From: Stenotrophomonas geniculata ATCC 19374 = JCM 13324 | GTDB taxonomy: Bacteria > Pseudomonadota > Gammaproteobacteria > Xanthomonadales > Xanthomonadaceae | Direction: 5' to 3' | NCBI RefSeq assembly: GCF_001431625.1 | Contig: NZ_LLXT01000111.1 | Location: forward strand, 1-64,000 | DNA length: 64,000 bases | Shown here: one piece after another, positions 1 to 11,600 of the stretch | Layout of the letters: every line of letters starts with the position of its first letter | Position numbering within the stretch: the first letter of the stretch is position 1 | Notes under the pieces: generated by a model | Told to the model about the DNA's origin: nothing | What the model saw: only the letters and a program-made list of their open reading frames with translations | The model's database searches: none | Position numbers and translations under genes: made by a program

Positions 1-97
1 GGTTTACGGCGTGTCCTGCAAGCCCACACCGCCCCGCCAAGCCCAACATCCCGACCGCTGCTTTGGCTGTTGCCGTTGCTCTGGCTTTGCAGCGGGT

Positions 98-116
98 CCC
101 GGGCCGCAGGCCCGGG
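98..116 (-). terminator. GC-rich hairpin after the TonB-like gene
   Basis: An 8-bp perfect stem (98-105 with 109-116, loop GCA) lies 10 bases past the stop codon of the minus-strand TonB-like gene. There is no T-tract on either side, so it is a 3'-end hairpin rather than a clear intrinsic terminator. The remaining bases 1-126 hold nothing else I can support. Confidence 0.3.
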
Positions 117-126
117 CAACGAACCC

Positions 127-1011
127 CTACCGGTCGTCGTGCAGGGTGCCGCCCGGCAGGAACACCCACGTGCGGGTGACCTGCAGGATGTCGATCTCGT
201 CTTCGGTCTTCGGCAACGGCGGGAACGGCTGGGCCAGCTTCACCACCCGCAGTGCCGCCTCATCCAGCAGCGGCGTCCCGCTCGAACGCAGGATCCGGCT
301 GCTCTCCACGCTGCCATCGCGGCGCACCCCCACGCTGATCACCACCTGGCCACCGAGGCGGCGCTGCCGGGCCTCGTCCGGGTAATTCAGATTGCCTACG
401 CGCTCGGCGCGGTCGACCCAGGCACGCAGGTAATTGGCATAGGCATATTCGCGCGTGCTGGCCGACACGAACTTGCGGTTCGGGCGCTTGGCGTACTGCG
501 CCGAGCGCAGATGCACTTCGGCAGCCAACCGCGCCATCTCCACATCGCGCTGCTCGCGCGCGCTCAGCGGTGCGTCCGGTTCGGGCTGATCCGGCGTGGG
601 GCGGGACTGTGCCTGCGCCACCACCTCTTCGCCATTGCGGCTGCTGACCACCCGTGCCTGCGGCGGCGGAACCGGCGCGGCCGATTGCTGCTGCTGCGGC
701 ACCGGGCTCAGCCCGGACTGGGCCTGTGGGACGATGCCGGCCTGGTTGTCGCGTGGACGCTGTGCGCGGTCGTGTTCGCCACCGCCTTCCTGGTTGGCCG
801 CGGCCAGGAAATCAGCCTGCTTCGGCGTCAGCGCGGTGCGGGTCTGGCTGAAGATCACTTCCAGCGTCGGCACCAGCGGTGCATCGCCCTTCACGGCAAA
901 GCCCACGCCCAGGATCAGCAGGGCGTGGACCAGCACCGACAGCGCGATGGTCGCCCCCAGCCGTTGCGCTTCGCGCGGCGGCGGGGGCAGGACGGCAGGT
1001 GCGGACGGCAT
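127..1011 (-). CDS. TonB-like energy transducer (TonB C-terminal domain protein)
   Basis: 294 residues. A short cytoplasmic Pro-rich start is followed by one membrane segment at about residues 18-40, a Gln/Pro-rich periplasmic linker (about 60-190), and a TonB-type C-terminal domain (about 200-285) with the family's YPDEARQRRLGG and VGVRRDGSV motifs. By family, such proteins pass energy from the inner-membrane ExbB/ExbD motor to outer-membrane receptors; no exbB or exbD is adjacent, so this is either an accessory TonB or a TonB-fold envelope protein. Its ATG overlaps the gshB stop codon by one base (TGATG), so the two are probably translationally coupled, an arrangement I believe is common in xanthomonads. 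Confidence 0.85.
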   Translation of the reverse strand: MPSAPAVLPPPPREAQRLGATIALSVLVHALLILGVGFAVKGDAPLVPTLEVIFSQTRTALTPKQADFLAAANQEGGGEHDRAQRPRDNQAGIVPQAQSGLSPVPQQQQSAAPVPPPQARVVSSRNGEEVVAQAQSRPTPDQPEPDAPLSAREQRDVEMARLAAEVHLRSAQYAKRPNRKFVSASTREYAYANYLRAWVDRAERVGNLNYPDEARQRRLGGQVVISVGVRRDGSVESSRILRSSGTPLLDEAALRVVKLAQPFPPLPKTEDEIDILQVTRTWVFLPGGTLHDDR

Positions 1012-1958
1012 CAGCGCAGGCCGGCCTCGAGTGCGTCGAACAGGGTGCCGGCAATGTTCAGGCCGTACTGCGCGTCCAGTTCGCGCACGCAGGTCGGGCT
1101 GGTCACGTTGACCTCGGTCAGGTAATCACCGATCACGTCCAGGCCGACGAAGCGCATGCCGCGACGCTTCATCTCCGGGCCCACCTGGGCGGCGATCCAG
1201 CGGTCGCGCTCGCTCAGCGGGCGGCCTTCACCACGGCCGCCGGCGGCGAGGTTGCCGCGGAATTCGTCGCCCTGTGGGATGCGCGCCAGGCAGTAGTCGA
1301 CCGGTTCGCCATCGACCAGCAGGATGCGCTTGTCGCCGGCGGTGATGTCGGGAATGAACTTCTGCGCCAGCGCCATCCTGTGGCCGCCGTCGGTCAGCGT
1401 TTCCAGAATCACGTTCAGGTTCGGATCGCCCTGGCCGCTGCGGAAGATCGAGCGGCCGCCCATGCCGTCCAGCGGCTTCAGCACGGCCTGGCCATGCTCC
1501 AGCGCGAAGGCCTTCAACGCCTTGGCGTCGCGGCTGACCAGGGTCGGCGGGCAGCACTGCGGGAACAGCAGGGCGGCCAGCTTCTCGTTGTAGTCGCGCA
1601 GGCCCTGCGGGTTGTTGACCACGCAGGCGCCGGCCGCTGCGGCCACGTCCAGCACCTGGGTGTCGTAGACGTATTCGGCGTCGACCGGCGGATCCTTGCG
1701 CATCAGCACGATCTGGCCGGGGCCGAATGCGGTGCGGCTGAATGCGCCCAGCTCATACCAGCCGGCCGGGTCATCGCGCACCTGCAGCGGCGCGGTCTGG
1801 GCCACCGCTACGCCGCCCTCCAGGGCCAGGCCGCCCGGGCGCACGTAGTGCAGGGCATGGCCGCGGCGCTGGGCTTCCAGCAGCATGGCGAAGGTGGTGT
1901 CCTTGGCGATCTTGATGTGGGCGATGGGGTCCATCACCACGATGACGTTCAACGGCAT
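1011..1958 (-). CDS. gshB: Glutathione synthetase
   Basis: 315 residues, the normal length for prokaryotic GshB, which joins gamma-glutamylcysteine and glycine using ATP. The N-terminus MPLNVIVVMDPIAHI is the typical GshB start; the ATP-grasp fold shows VLKPLDGMGGRSIF near residues 155-170 (nucleotide-binding lysine and Gly-rich loop) and the metal-binding EVNVTSPT near 285. The reading frame stays open upstream to about 2534, but that extension would overlap pilG and the pilG promoter and does not resemble GshB, so the start at 1958 is chosen. It is first in a two-gene unit with the TonB-like gene and divergent from pilG. Confidence 0.95.
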   Translation of the reverse strand: MPLNVIVVMDPIAHIKIAKDTTFAMLLEAQRRGHALHYVRPGGLALEGGVAVAQTAPLQVRDDPAGWYELGAFSRTAFGPGQIVLMRKDPPVDAEYVYDTQVLDVAAAAGACVVNNPQGLRDYNEKLAALLFPQCCPPTLVSRDAKALKAFALEHGQAVLKPLDGMGGRSIFRSGQGDPNLNVILETLTDGGHRMALAQKFIPDITAGDKRILLVDGEPVDYCLARIPQGDEFRGNLAAGGRGEGRPLSERDRWIAAQVGPEMKRRGMRFVGLDVIGDYLTEVNVTSPTCVRELDAQYGLNIAGTLFDALEAGLR

Positions 1959-2113
1959 GGGCGCACCTGTCAGGCAAGGCGTTGATGGTAGCGGCAACGC
2001 CGCCCGCGCGCCTCCCCGCCGTACTGCAACGCAGCGTCCGCCCGGCGCCCGCGCACGCATTGCGAAACCCGTCACGTTCAGGAGGGTGCCATGCCCCGCG
2101 CCAAGGGGCGGCC

Positions 2114-2143
2114 TTGAAGCGGGCGCGGAAAGTGCGATATAGA
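2114..2143 (+). promoter_or_regulatory. Putative sigma-70 promoter of the pilG operon
   Basis: TTGAAG at 2114-2119 and TATAGA at 2138-2143 are separated by 18 bases, about 55 bases upstream of the pilG start, in the 240-base gap between divergent gshB and pilG. It was read by eye and is unproven. Confidence 0.45.
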
Positions 2144-2198
2144 TACGCTTTCGTAGCGGCCCCCGCCAGAGATCGGGCCGTGCGCTTGGGGATAGGCA

Positions 2199-2600
2199 AT
2201 GACTGAAAACACGACTGCGGGCGGGGAACTCGCAGGACTCCGGGTGATGGTCATCGATGATTCGAAGACCATCCGCAGGACTGCGGAAACGCTGCTCAAG
2301 CGCGAAGGCTGCGAGGTGGTCACCGCCACCGACGGCTTCGAAGCGCTTGCGAAGATCGCAGACCAGCAACCGCAGATCATCTTCGTCGACATCATGATGC
2401 CGCGCCTGGATGGGTACCAGACCTGTGCGCTGATCAAGGGCAACCAGCTGTTCAAGGCGACCCCGGTCATCATGCTCTCGTCCAAGGATGGCCTGTTCGA
2501 CAAGGCGCGGGGACGCATCGTCGGCTCGGAGCAATACCTGACGAAGCCTTTCACGCGTGAAGAACTGCTGGGTGCCATCCGCACATACGTCAACGCCTGA
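2199..2600 (+). CDS. pilG: Twitching motility response regulator PilG
   Basis: 133-residue single-domain receiver (CheY-like). Acidic pocket IDD at residues 19-21, phospho-acceptor D64 in FVDIMMP, and conserved K116 in LTKPF are all present. In Pseudomonas and Xanthomonas PilG receives phosphate from the ChpA/PilL kinase and promotes type IV pilus extension. It is first gene of a seven-gene chemosensory operon that runs to 14170 with small gaps or overlaps. Confidence 0.95.
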   Translation: MTENTTAGGELAGLRVMVIDDSKTIRRTAETLLKREGCEVVTATDGFEALAKIADQQPQIIFVDIMMPRLDGYQTCALIKGNQLFKATPVIMLSSKDGLFDKARGRIVGSEQYLTKPFTREELLGAIRTYVNA

Positions 2601-2618
2601 CCAGGGGGGAAAGGCACA

Positions 2619-2981
2619 ATGGCTCGTATCGTTCTGATCGAGGATTCACCGACCGACCGTGCGGTGTTCACCCAGTGGCTGCGCCGTGCCGGCCACGAGG
2701 TGCTGGAAGCGGACAACGCCGAGGATGGACTGCAGCTGGTCCGCGACCAGGTGCCGCAGCTGGTGCTGATGGACGTGGTCCTGCCTGGCATGAGCGGCTT
2801 CCAGGCCACCCGCGCGATGGCCCGTGATGCAGCGATCAAGCACATCCCGGTGATCATCGTCAGCACCAAGGCGATGGAAACCGACAAGGCCTGGGGCCTG
2901 CGCCAGGGCGCGGCCGACTACATCGTCAAGCCGCCGCGCGAGGATGAACTGATCGCGCGGATCAACGAGCTGGTGGCCTGA
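2619..2981 (+). CDS. pilH: Twitching motility response regulator PilH
   Basis: 120-residue single-domain receiver. Acidic pair at E8-D9, phospho-acceptor D52 in LMDVVLP and K104 in YIVKPP are intact. By homology PilH is the second output or phosphate-sink regulator of the Pil-Chp pathway, acting against PilG. A strong purine-rich ribosome site (AGGGGGGAAAGG) lies in the 18-base gap after pilG, and its stop codon overlaps the pilI start by one base. Confidence 0.95.
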   Translation: MARIVLIEDSPTDRAVFTQWLRRAGHEVLEADNAEDGLQLVRDQVPQLVLMDVVLPGMSGFQATRAMARDAAIKHIPVIIVSTKAMETDKAWGLRQGAADYIVKPPREDELIARINELVA

Positions 2982-3511
2982 TGCGCTCGCCCTTCGACAT
3001 CCTCGAAGCCTACGAACGGCGCAGCCTGGCCCACGCGGTGCAGCTGCCCGAGCGGCAGTTCGCGCAGGACCTCTGGCGTGGCGTGGGTTACCGCGTCGGC
3101 CAGCGCCGGCTGGTGTCCGATTTCCGCGAGGTGGTGGAAATCGTGCCGATGCCGCCGGTCACCCCGGTACCGTGCGCGCAGCCATGGCTGCTGGGCGTGG
3201 GCAACCTGCGCGGCAACCTGTTCCCGGTGGTCGACCTGAAGTACTTCCTGGAAGGCACGCGTACCGTGCAGCAGGAAGGCCAGCGCGTGCTGATCATGCG
3301 CCAGGCCGGCGGCGACGTCGCGCTGACCATCGATGAGCTGTTCGGCCAGCGCAGTTTCGAACTGGACCAGCAGATCGAAGCCGGCATGCTGGCCGAAGGG
3401 CGTTACGGCCACTTCGTCGATCGCGCCTTCCACGCCGACGGCCACGACTGGGGCGTGTTCTCGCTCTCGCTGCTGTCGCGTACCCCTGAATTCCGGCAAG
3501 CCGCGGCCTGA
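2981..3511 (+). CDS. pilI: CheW-like adaptor PilI
   Basis: 176 residues forming one CheW domain; the GVGNLRGNLFPVVDLKYFL stretch (about residues 67-85) is the typical CheW core. CheW proteins couple the chemoreceptor (PilJ, next gene) to the CheA-type kinase (ChpA) at the membrane. The start ATG shares its A with the pilH stop (TGATG), suggesting coupled translation. Confidence 0.93.
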   Translation: MRSPFDILEAYERRSLAHAVQLPERQFAQDLWRGVGYRVGQRRLVSDFREVVEIVPMPPVTPVPCAQPWLLGVGNLRGNLFPVVDLKYFLEGTRTVQQEGQRVLIMRQAGGDVALTIDELFGQRSFELDQQIEAGMLAEGRYGHFVDRAFHADGHDWGVFSLSLLSRTPEFRQAAA

Positions 3512-3552
3512 GGCCGGGCAACGCCCCCTGCATTGAAGATCGAGGTTGAACG

Positions 3553-5589
3553 ATGAGTACTGCTTCGGACGCCACCAAGACCGGCAAGCTGCGGCTGGGC
3601 GGCAGCAACCTCTGGCTGTTCCTGCTGCTGGCATCGATGATCCTGTTCGGCGTCAACACCGGCGTCGCCACCTGGCAGGGCAGTCGCCTGGCCGATGCCG
3701 GGTCCAAGGCGGCCGACCTGCAGGTGCTGTCACAGCAGCTGGCCAACCAAGGCCGTGACGCGGTGGGCGGCAACGCGCAGGCGTTCACCGCCTTCAAGGC
3801 CACCCGCAACGCGATCGAACAGAACGTGTCGACCCTGCAGGGGCGCTACGGCAAGGAACCGGGCGTGTCCGGTGCGATCGCCACCCTGGGCGAAACCTGG
3901 GCGCCGCTGGGCAAGCAGGCCGGGCAGCTGGTCGCCAGTGAACCGGCGGTGCTGGCCCTGGCCGGCAACGCCAACAACTTCACCGGCGCCGTGCCGGGGC
4001 TACAGGCCCAGCTGAACGAGCTGGTGCGTGCGATGTCCGCTTCCGGCGCCCCGTCGTCGCAGGTGTACAGCGCCCTGCAGCAGGTGGTGGTGGCCGGCTC
4101 CATGGCCCGCCGCGTGACGGAAATGCGTGCCGGTGGCAGCGCCGCTGCCACCTCGGGGGATGCACTGGCCCGCGACATCACCGTGTTCTCGCAGGTGCTC
4201 GACGGCCTGCGCAACGGCAACGAGGAACTGGGCATCACCGCCGTGCGCGGTGCTGCCGCCGTGGCCGCGCTGGAGCAGTCGCAGCAGAAGTGGGAAGCGA
4301 TGAAGCAGGACGCCGACGCGATCCTGGCCAGCTCGCGCCAGCTGTTCGCCGCGCAGTCGGCGGCCACCGCACTGGGCCAGGGTTCTGCGCACATGCTGGA
4401 CGACAGCCGCAAGCTGTTCGAGGCGTTCTCCTCGTTCGGTTCGGTGTCCGATACCCGCCTGTTCCCGAATTTCTGGATTGGCGTGGTGTCCGGCGCGCTG
4501 TCGCTGATCGCGATCATCGGTTTCGTCTCCACCAACGTGCGCAGCCGTTCGCGCGAGCAGGAACTGCGCTACCAGACCCAGGTGGAGTTCAACAGCCGCA
4601 ACCAGCAGGCGATCATGCGGCTGCTGGACGAAATTTCCTCGCTGGGTGAGGGCGACCTGACGGTGAAGGCCTCGGTGACCGAGGACATGACCGGCGCCAT
4701 CGCCGACGCGATCAACTACGCCGTCGACGAGCTGCGCCACCTGGTGACCACCATCAACGACACCTCGGCCAAGGTCGCGCTGTCCACCCAGGAAACCCAG
4801 GCCACCGCCATGCAGCTGGCAGAGGCGGCGGGCCACCAGGCCAACCAGATCACTTCGGCGTCGGACCGCATCGGCGAAATCGCGGCGAGCATCGAACAGG
4901 TGTCGCGCAACTCGGCTGAGTCGGCCGACGTGGCACAGCGCTCGGTGGTGATCGCCGCCGAGGGTGCCGGCGTGGTGCGCGAGACCATCCAGGGCATGGA
5001 CCAGATCCGCGACCAGATCCAGGAAACCTCCAAGCGTATCAAGCGCCTGGGCGAGTCGTCGCAGGAAATCGGCTCGATCGTGGAACTGATCAACGACATT
5101 TCCGAGCAGACCAACATCCTGGCGTTGAACGCGGCGGTGCAGGCGGCCTCGGCCGGTGAAGCCGGCCGTGGTTTCGCGGTCGTGGCGGACGAAGTGCAGC
5201 GCCTGGCAGAACGTACCTCCGGCGCGACCCGACGCATCGAGAACCTGGTGCAGGCCATCCAGGCCGACACCAATGAAGCGGTCACGTCGATGGAACAGAC
5301 CACCGCCGAGGTGGTGTCCGGTGCACGCCTGGCCGAGGACGCTGGCACCGCGCTGACCGAAATCGAGCGCGTGTCCAATGCACTGAACACCCTCATCAAG
5401 AACATCTCCATCGCCGCCCAGCAGCAGTCGGCCGCGGCCTCGGACATCACCCGCACCATGGGCGTGATCCGGCAGATCACCGGCCAGACCTCGCAGGGTG
5501 CCGGGCAGACCGCCGAATCGATCGGCCACCTCGCGCAGCTGGCGGCCGACCTGCGTCGTTCGGTCGCCGACTTCAAGCTGCCGGCGTGA
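3553..5589 (+). CDS. pilJ: Methyl-accepting chemotaxis protein PilJ
   Basis: 678 residues. Membrane segments at about 17-40 and 306-327 enclose a roughly 260-residue periplasmic domain, followed by HAMP and a long coiled-coil signalling domain. The conserved MCP hairpin tip is readable ([16 protein letters not shown], then [18 protein letters not shown]). PilJ is the only receptor in the operon and in Pseudomonas senses surface contact through pilin. In Pseudomonas a pilK (CheR-type) methyltransferase follows pilJ; here chpA follows directly after 100 bases with no pilK. Confidence 0.95.
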   Translation: MSTASDATKTGKLRLGGSNLWLFLLLASMILFGVNTGVATWQGSRLADAGSKAADLQVLSQQLANQGRDAVGGNAQAFTAFKATRNAIEQNVSTLQGRYGKEPGVSGAIATLGETWAPLGKQAGQLVASEPAVLALAGNANNFTGAVPGLQAQLNELVRAMSASGAPSSQVYSALQQVVVAGSMARRVTEMRAGGSAAATSGDALARDITVFSQVLDGLRNGNEELGITAVRGAAAVAALEQSQQKWEAMKQDADAILASSRQLFAAQSAATALGQGSAHMLDDSRKLFEAFSSFGSVSDTRLFPNFWIGVVSGALSLIAIIGFVSTNVRSRSREQELRYQTQVEFNSRNQQAIMRLLDEISSLGEGDLTVKASVTEDMTGAIADAINYAVDELRHLVTTINDTSAKVALSTQETQATAMQLAEAAGHQANQITSASDRIGEIAASIEQVSRNSAESADVAQRSVVIAAEGAGVVRETIQGMDQIRDQIQETSKRIKRLGESSQEIGSIVELINDISEQTNILALNAAVQAASAGEAGRGFAVVADEVQRLAERTSGATRRIENLVQAIQADTNEAVTSMEQTTAEVVSGARLAEDAGTALTEIERVSNALNTLIKNISIAAQQQSAAASDITRTMGVIRQITGQTSQGAGQTAESIGHLAQLAADLRRSVADFKLPA

Positions 5590-5689
5590 CGCGGGCAGGG
5601 CGGCGAGCAAGGAACCAGTCGATGAAGCATTTCCATTCCCCACGCCAGAACTCGCGCGGCTTCCGCGCGGCGGCGAACGGAGCGCGTCC

Positions 5690-8600
5690 ATGAGCAGTCT
5701 GCGCGATGCGATGAGCCACGCAGCGCTGGGTTGGGTCAAGCCTGAGCTGGACGAGACCCTGCGCCAGGTGCGCAACGAGGTCGAGTACTACGCGGAAGAC
5801 CCGGCCGATGCCAGCCGCATGCGCATCTGCGCCGGCTACCTGCACCAGGTGCAGGGCACCCTGCGCATGGTCGAACTGTATGCCCCGGCGATGGTGGCCG
5901 AGGAGCTTGAACAGCTGGCCAATGCCATCGGCGCTGGGGGTGTGGCCGATCGGGATGAAGCCTGCGCGACCCTGATGCGTGGCAGCGTGCTGCTGCCCGA
6001 CTACCTGGAGCGCCTGCAGAACGGGCATCGCGACATCCCGATCGTGCTGATGCCGCTGCTCAACGAGATCCGTGCCGCACGTGGCGAAGAAGGCGTGCAT
6101 GACAGCGTACTGCTGGCATTCGCACCGGACAGCGTCACCGCCACCGAGGCCGAGCTGGACCATGCCCGCGGCAGTCTGAGCGGGCGCAACCGCGAGCTGC
6201 TCGATACCGTGGGCAGCGCAGTGAAGGAAGAACTGCTGCGCATCAAGGATGCGCTGGACCTGCACCTGCGTACCGGCGGTGCGCCGGAGCAGCTGCAGAC
6301 CCAGGCCGACGAGCTCGGTGCGGTGGCCGATACGCTGGGCATGATGGGCCTGGGCGTTGCCCGCGGCGTGGTCGTGCAGCAGCGTGATGCACTGCGTGGC
6401 GTGGTCGAAGGGCGCCAGCAGATCGACGAGAACCTGCTGCTGGATATCGCCGGGGCACTGCTGTACGTGGATGCCTCGCTGGATGACCAGGTTGCTCATC
6501 TGGGCGCCGGCGGCAGTGGCGAGGACGATCCGAGCGCGGTGGAGAACCGCCGCACGGTTGAGGTGCTGGCGCATGAGGCCATCGCCAACTTCGCCGCCGC
6601 GCGCGAGCACTTCGTCGCGTTCATTGAAACCAGCTGGAACCATGCCGAGCTGCAGGACGTGCCGCGCCTGCTGGGCGATGTCTCCGGCGCGCTGCGCATG
6701 CTGGATCTGGGCACGGCTGCCGATTACCTGCGCGGTGTGCAGCAGTACATCGAAGCCGAGCTGATCGGTCGCCAGCGCGTGCCCAGTGGCCGTCAGCTGG
6801 ACACCCTGGCCGATGCCATGGCCAGCCTGGAGTACTACCTCGAAGCACTGCGCGACCGCCGCCCGGGCCGCGAGGACATTCTCGACATCACCCGCAGCAG
6901 CCTTGAAGCGCTGCGCTACTGGCCGTTGCCGGATCGCAACGCGGTGGAACCGGTTGCCGCCGCGCCGATTCCGTTCGCATCGCTGCTGATCGAACGCGAG
7001 CCGGTCGCGCTGCAGGCCGAGCCGTTGCAGCCGGAGCGCATCGAGATTCCGGTGCAGCCGGCCGCGCCCGCCGCCGGCACTGTGCCGGTGCCGCTGCCGG
7101 ACTTTACCTTTGATCCGCCACCGGCCACGCCTGCACCGGAGGTGGTGGACAACAGCCTGATGTTCGGTGCGCTGGGGACCGTTGCATCCGCACCGCTGTC
7201 GCTGCAGGATGACGCAGATGCGCCCTTGGTCTTCGCCGCCTCCAGCGCGCCTGCACCCGACGTGCCGCAATGGGATCTCGCACCGTTCCATTCCGACTCC
7301 GATCCGGCCGCGAGTGCCGAAGACGAGCGCAGTCCGACCTTCGCCAGCTTCGACCCGGTCAGTTTCGAACGGGTCGAAACCGGAGTGGGATCGGCGCCGC
7401 AGTGGACACTGTCGGAGGCAGCGCCGCCGGCAGTGGCCGATGCGGCCGTGATGGCTGTCGAGGGCGACGCCGACGCCTCGGTGCCCTTCGACACCGCTGG
7501 TTTTGCCGCGCCGGTGTTCGACCCGGTCGCTGCCGAGCACGATGCGGTTGCCGCCGGCGAGGACGTGGTATTCCGTTTCGACGGCGATGCACTGGACAAT
7601 GCCGACGACGTGCTGTCGCTGCACGCGATGGAGACGCTGTCGCTGGACGACGACGCCGGATTGCATCCGTCGCTGGAGATCGTCGATGCCGCCACGCCCC
7701 TGCGGGTAGACGAAAGCCCTGTGGTTGCCGGAGTGGACGCCGTTCCGGCGGGTGTGCCGGAGGACGTGCCCGCGCCGATGACCGAGATGCTGACGCCGGC
7801 CTCCGGTGCACCGGCACCGGCGGTGTCGGTGATTGATATCGACACCATCGCACCCATCGATTTCAGCGAAGCCGACGCGCAGTTCTTTGCCGAGCTGAGC
7901 GCTGCGGCGGCCGACTTCAATCCGCAGGCCATGGCGGCTCCGCCCGCTGCGGACATCCCGGTCGTGGCTGGGACCGAGGCCGGCTTCGAGGCCGGCTTCG
8001 ACGACGATGCCGAGAACATCGACGAGGACATCCGCGAGGTGTTCCTGGAAGAGTTCGACGACGAGCTGACCAACCTTGGCACGCTGCTGCCGGCATGGCG
8101 TGTGCAGCTGGACAACATGGACCGGCTGCGGCCGATCCGGCGCATCTTCCACACCCTCAAGGGCAGTGGCCGCCTGGTGGGGGCGCGCACCCTGGGCGAG
8201 TTCGCCTGGAAGATCGAAGGCATGCTCAACCGCGTGCTTGATGGCAGTCGCCCGGCCACTCCGGCCGTGCTGGCGATGGTCGATAACGCACATGCCGCGC
8301 TGCCGCAGCTGAACGCCGCGCTGCGCCATGGCCAGCGCATCAGCGTGGACCTGCAGGCGATGCAGGCCATCGCCGATCGTGTCGGCGCCGGTGAGGAAAC
8401 CTATTACGTGCCGCTGCCGGTAGCGGCCGCACCGGTGGCCGAGGCCGAAGGCGAGGACGAGATCAGCCGCATCCTGGCGGCCGAAGCCATCGCGTCGGTG
8501 CAGGACGAAGCCGAGCCGGTGCCCGAGGCCGTGGGCACGCCAGCCAACATCGACAGCGTGCTGCGCGAGATCCTCGAAGCCGAAGTGGAAGTCCACCAGG

Positions 8601-11600
8601 CCACCCTGCAGGATTGGCTGCGCTCGGCGCAGCAGGCACCGCAGCCGGTCAGCGACGCGCTGCTGCGCGCAGTGCACACCATGAACGGCGCCTTCGCGAT
8701 GACCGAAGTGCCGGAAATCACGGCGGTTACCGGCGGTGCCGAGTCCTACATCAAGCGCGCGCTGGCCGCCGACGTGGTGCCTGGCGACGAAGGCGTTGCC
8801 GCACTGGATGCGACTGCGCAGGCGATCACCGCGACCATGGAGGCGCTGCAGGCCGAACAGCCGCGCATTGTTTCGCAGGGCGCGTTGGTGCAGCGGCTGC
8901 AGGCGTTGGCCGGCGAGCTGCCGGAAGCACGCTGGCCGCTGTTCGCGCTGGAAGACGAGGATGAGGAGGGCGTCGAGCTGGCGGCTGATGTCGAGCCGGC
9001 ATCCGAAGCCGAAGCGCCGCTGGCTGGGCTGGACGCGCTGGACGAAACCGGCATGCCGTCCGCTTTCGATGCGGAGCCCGATCTCATTGCCGAGCCGCAA
9101 CTGCTTGCCGAAGATGCGCTGGAACCGGTTCCAGCTGCAGCCGAGCCGCAGCCGCTGGATGTCGCGGCCGACAGCGGCCTGGACGTGGGCGAGCTGACCG
9201 CCAGCGACGATCTTTCGCGTTACTTCGACGCCGGCTGGGCGTCGGTGCCAGGCGAAGATGAACCTGCCGTGGCGGACATCGGCACGATTGAATCGATCCA
9301 GCCGGTCGAGAGTGCGCCTGTTGTCGAAGTGGCCGACGCAGATGCCGTGCCCACGATCGCGACGGTCGAAGACGCTGATCTGACCATGGCCGACGATCTG
9401 TCGCCGTACCTCGACGCCAGTGCGCTGCCGGTGGATGACCGTGACGCGGAAGAGCTGCCGGTGTCTGCGGATGTTGACGCGATCGACCTGAATACGTCGC
9501 TGTCATTTGATTCGGGCCGTGGCGATGACCGCGTCATTGACGACGCTGCTGCACTGCCACTCGACAGCGGGCTGTCGAGCCTGCAGGATGAAATGGCTGT
9601 GCCGGGTTTTGCAGAACCGGTCACGCTGGCAGCCGCGCTCGAGGCCGGCCTGCACGTGATCGAGGAAGAGCAGACCCTGGACGACGACGGGCAATGGCCC
9701 GTGATCGGCCTCCAGGCCAGCGAACTCGCGCCGGGCGAGGCAGATGCCTTTGCCGAGGATGCGGACGTCGGCGGGGAGGCGGCGGTCGGTGAAGGAGAGA
9801 GCGCCGATCAGCCGTCCCCGGCGACGGTGATTGAGGAGATCACCGCGGAGTCCCCGCAGGGCAGCGCTGCTGCGGTGCGCTTCTTCGAGATGGAAGAGGC
9901 GCCGGGCCAGGGCATGGTTGAAGCCGATGCCGACGCCGATGCCGAGATTGCAGAGGCCGACGTCACGCCCCGTGCGCCGCACCTCGAGCAGGCGCCTGAT
10001 GCGGCCGATGCCGAAGACGGCGCCGACGCACTTGACTTCAGCGTGTACGACCGCGAGCTGGTCGATATCTTTGTCGATGAAGGCAAGGACCTGCTCGACC
10101 ACTGTGATGGCCTGATCAGCGAACTGCGCGATGCACCGCAGGATCGCGAGGTGCTGGCCGGCCTGCAGCGTGACCTGCACACCCTCAAGGGGGGCGCGCG
10201 CATGGCCGGCATCAACGCCATCGGCGATCTCGGCCACAGCATCGAATCGCTGCTGGAAGCCGTCGCCGCCGGTCGCACCGAGATCGAGCGCCGTGATGTG
10301 CAGCTGCTGGAGCGTGGCTTCGATCGCCTGCACCAGCTGCTCACCCGCACCGGTGATCATCGCGTGGTGGAACCGGCGCAGGACCTGGTCGACGCGTTCG
10401 AAGTGCGTACCACCACCGATATCGCTGCGGCAGCGGCGGCCAACGTGGCGAGCGTCGCAGAAACCGACTCGGCACCGGTCGCCAGCCCGGCTCCGGCACT
10501 GCTCGATGCGCCGTTGTCGGCACCGCTGCCGGCAGAAGGCGTGGTCGATGAAGATCCGCTGGCGCGTCCGCAGCAGGAGCAGGTGCGCGTGCGCGCCGAC
10601 CTGCTCGACCGCCTGGTCAACCATGCCGGTGAAGTGGCGATCTACCGCTCGCGGCTTGAACAGCAGCTCGGTGCCTTCCGTGGTGCCATGGGCGAACTGG
10701 AGCGCACCAATGCGCGACTGCGCGACCAGCTGCGCCGACTCGACCTGGAAACCGAGGCGCAGATCGTCGCCCGCTACCAGCGCGAACAGGACCAGGCCGA
10801 CCAGAAATTCGATCCGCTGGAACTGGACCGCTTCTCCACCCTGCAGCAGCTCAGCCGTGCGCTGAACGAGTCGGCGGCCGACCTGGGGGGCCTGCAGGGC
10901 GTGCTTGACGATCTGTCGCGCCAGTACGATTCGCTGCTGCAGCAGCAATCGCGCGTCAGCTCCGAGCTGCAGGATGGCCTGATGCGCGCGCGCATGGTGC
11001 CGTTCGACGGCCTGGTGCCGCGCCTGCGCCGCGTGGTCCGCCAGTCCGGCATGGATACCGGCAAGCAGGTCCACCTGACCCTGGAAGGTACCCACGGCGA
11101 ACTGGACCGCAACGTCCTCGACCGCATGGTCGCGCCGCTGGAACACATGCTGCGCAACTCCGTGGCCCATGGCCTGGAGGCGCCGGAGCAGCGCCGCGCC
11201 GCCGGCAAGCCGGAGGAGGGCGAGATCGCCATCCGCCTGCACCGCGAAGGTTCGGAAATCGTGCTGGAAGTGGCCGATGACGGCGCCGGCCTGGATCGCG
11301 AAGCGATCCGCCGCCGCGCCATCGACCGCGGCCTGCTGGCCGCCGATGCGCAGCCGAACGAGCAGGAGCTGGACAACCTGATCTTCGCGTCCGGCTTCAC
11401 CACCGCCGATCAGGTCAGCCAGCTGGCCGGCCGCGGCGTGGGCATGGACGTGGTGCGCAACGAAGTGCGCCAGCTCGGCGGTTCGGTCGACATCCAGTCG
11501 GTGCGGGGCCAGGGCGTGCGCTTCACCCTGCGCCTGCCGCAGACGCTGGCCGTCACCCAGGCGGTGTTCGTGCAGATCGGCGAAACCACCTTTGCGGTGC

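Noticed and set aside
1959-2534. Upstream extension of gshB
   Set aside because: It would overlap pilG and its promoter, and the ATG at 1958 gives exactly the family length.
5573-9100. 1175-codon open frame antisense to chpA
   Set aside because: High GC and codon structure of chpA keep this frame open; its His/Gln/Arg-rich product looks like no protein family and it has no start site of its own.
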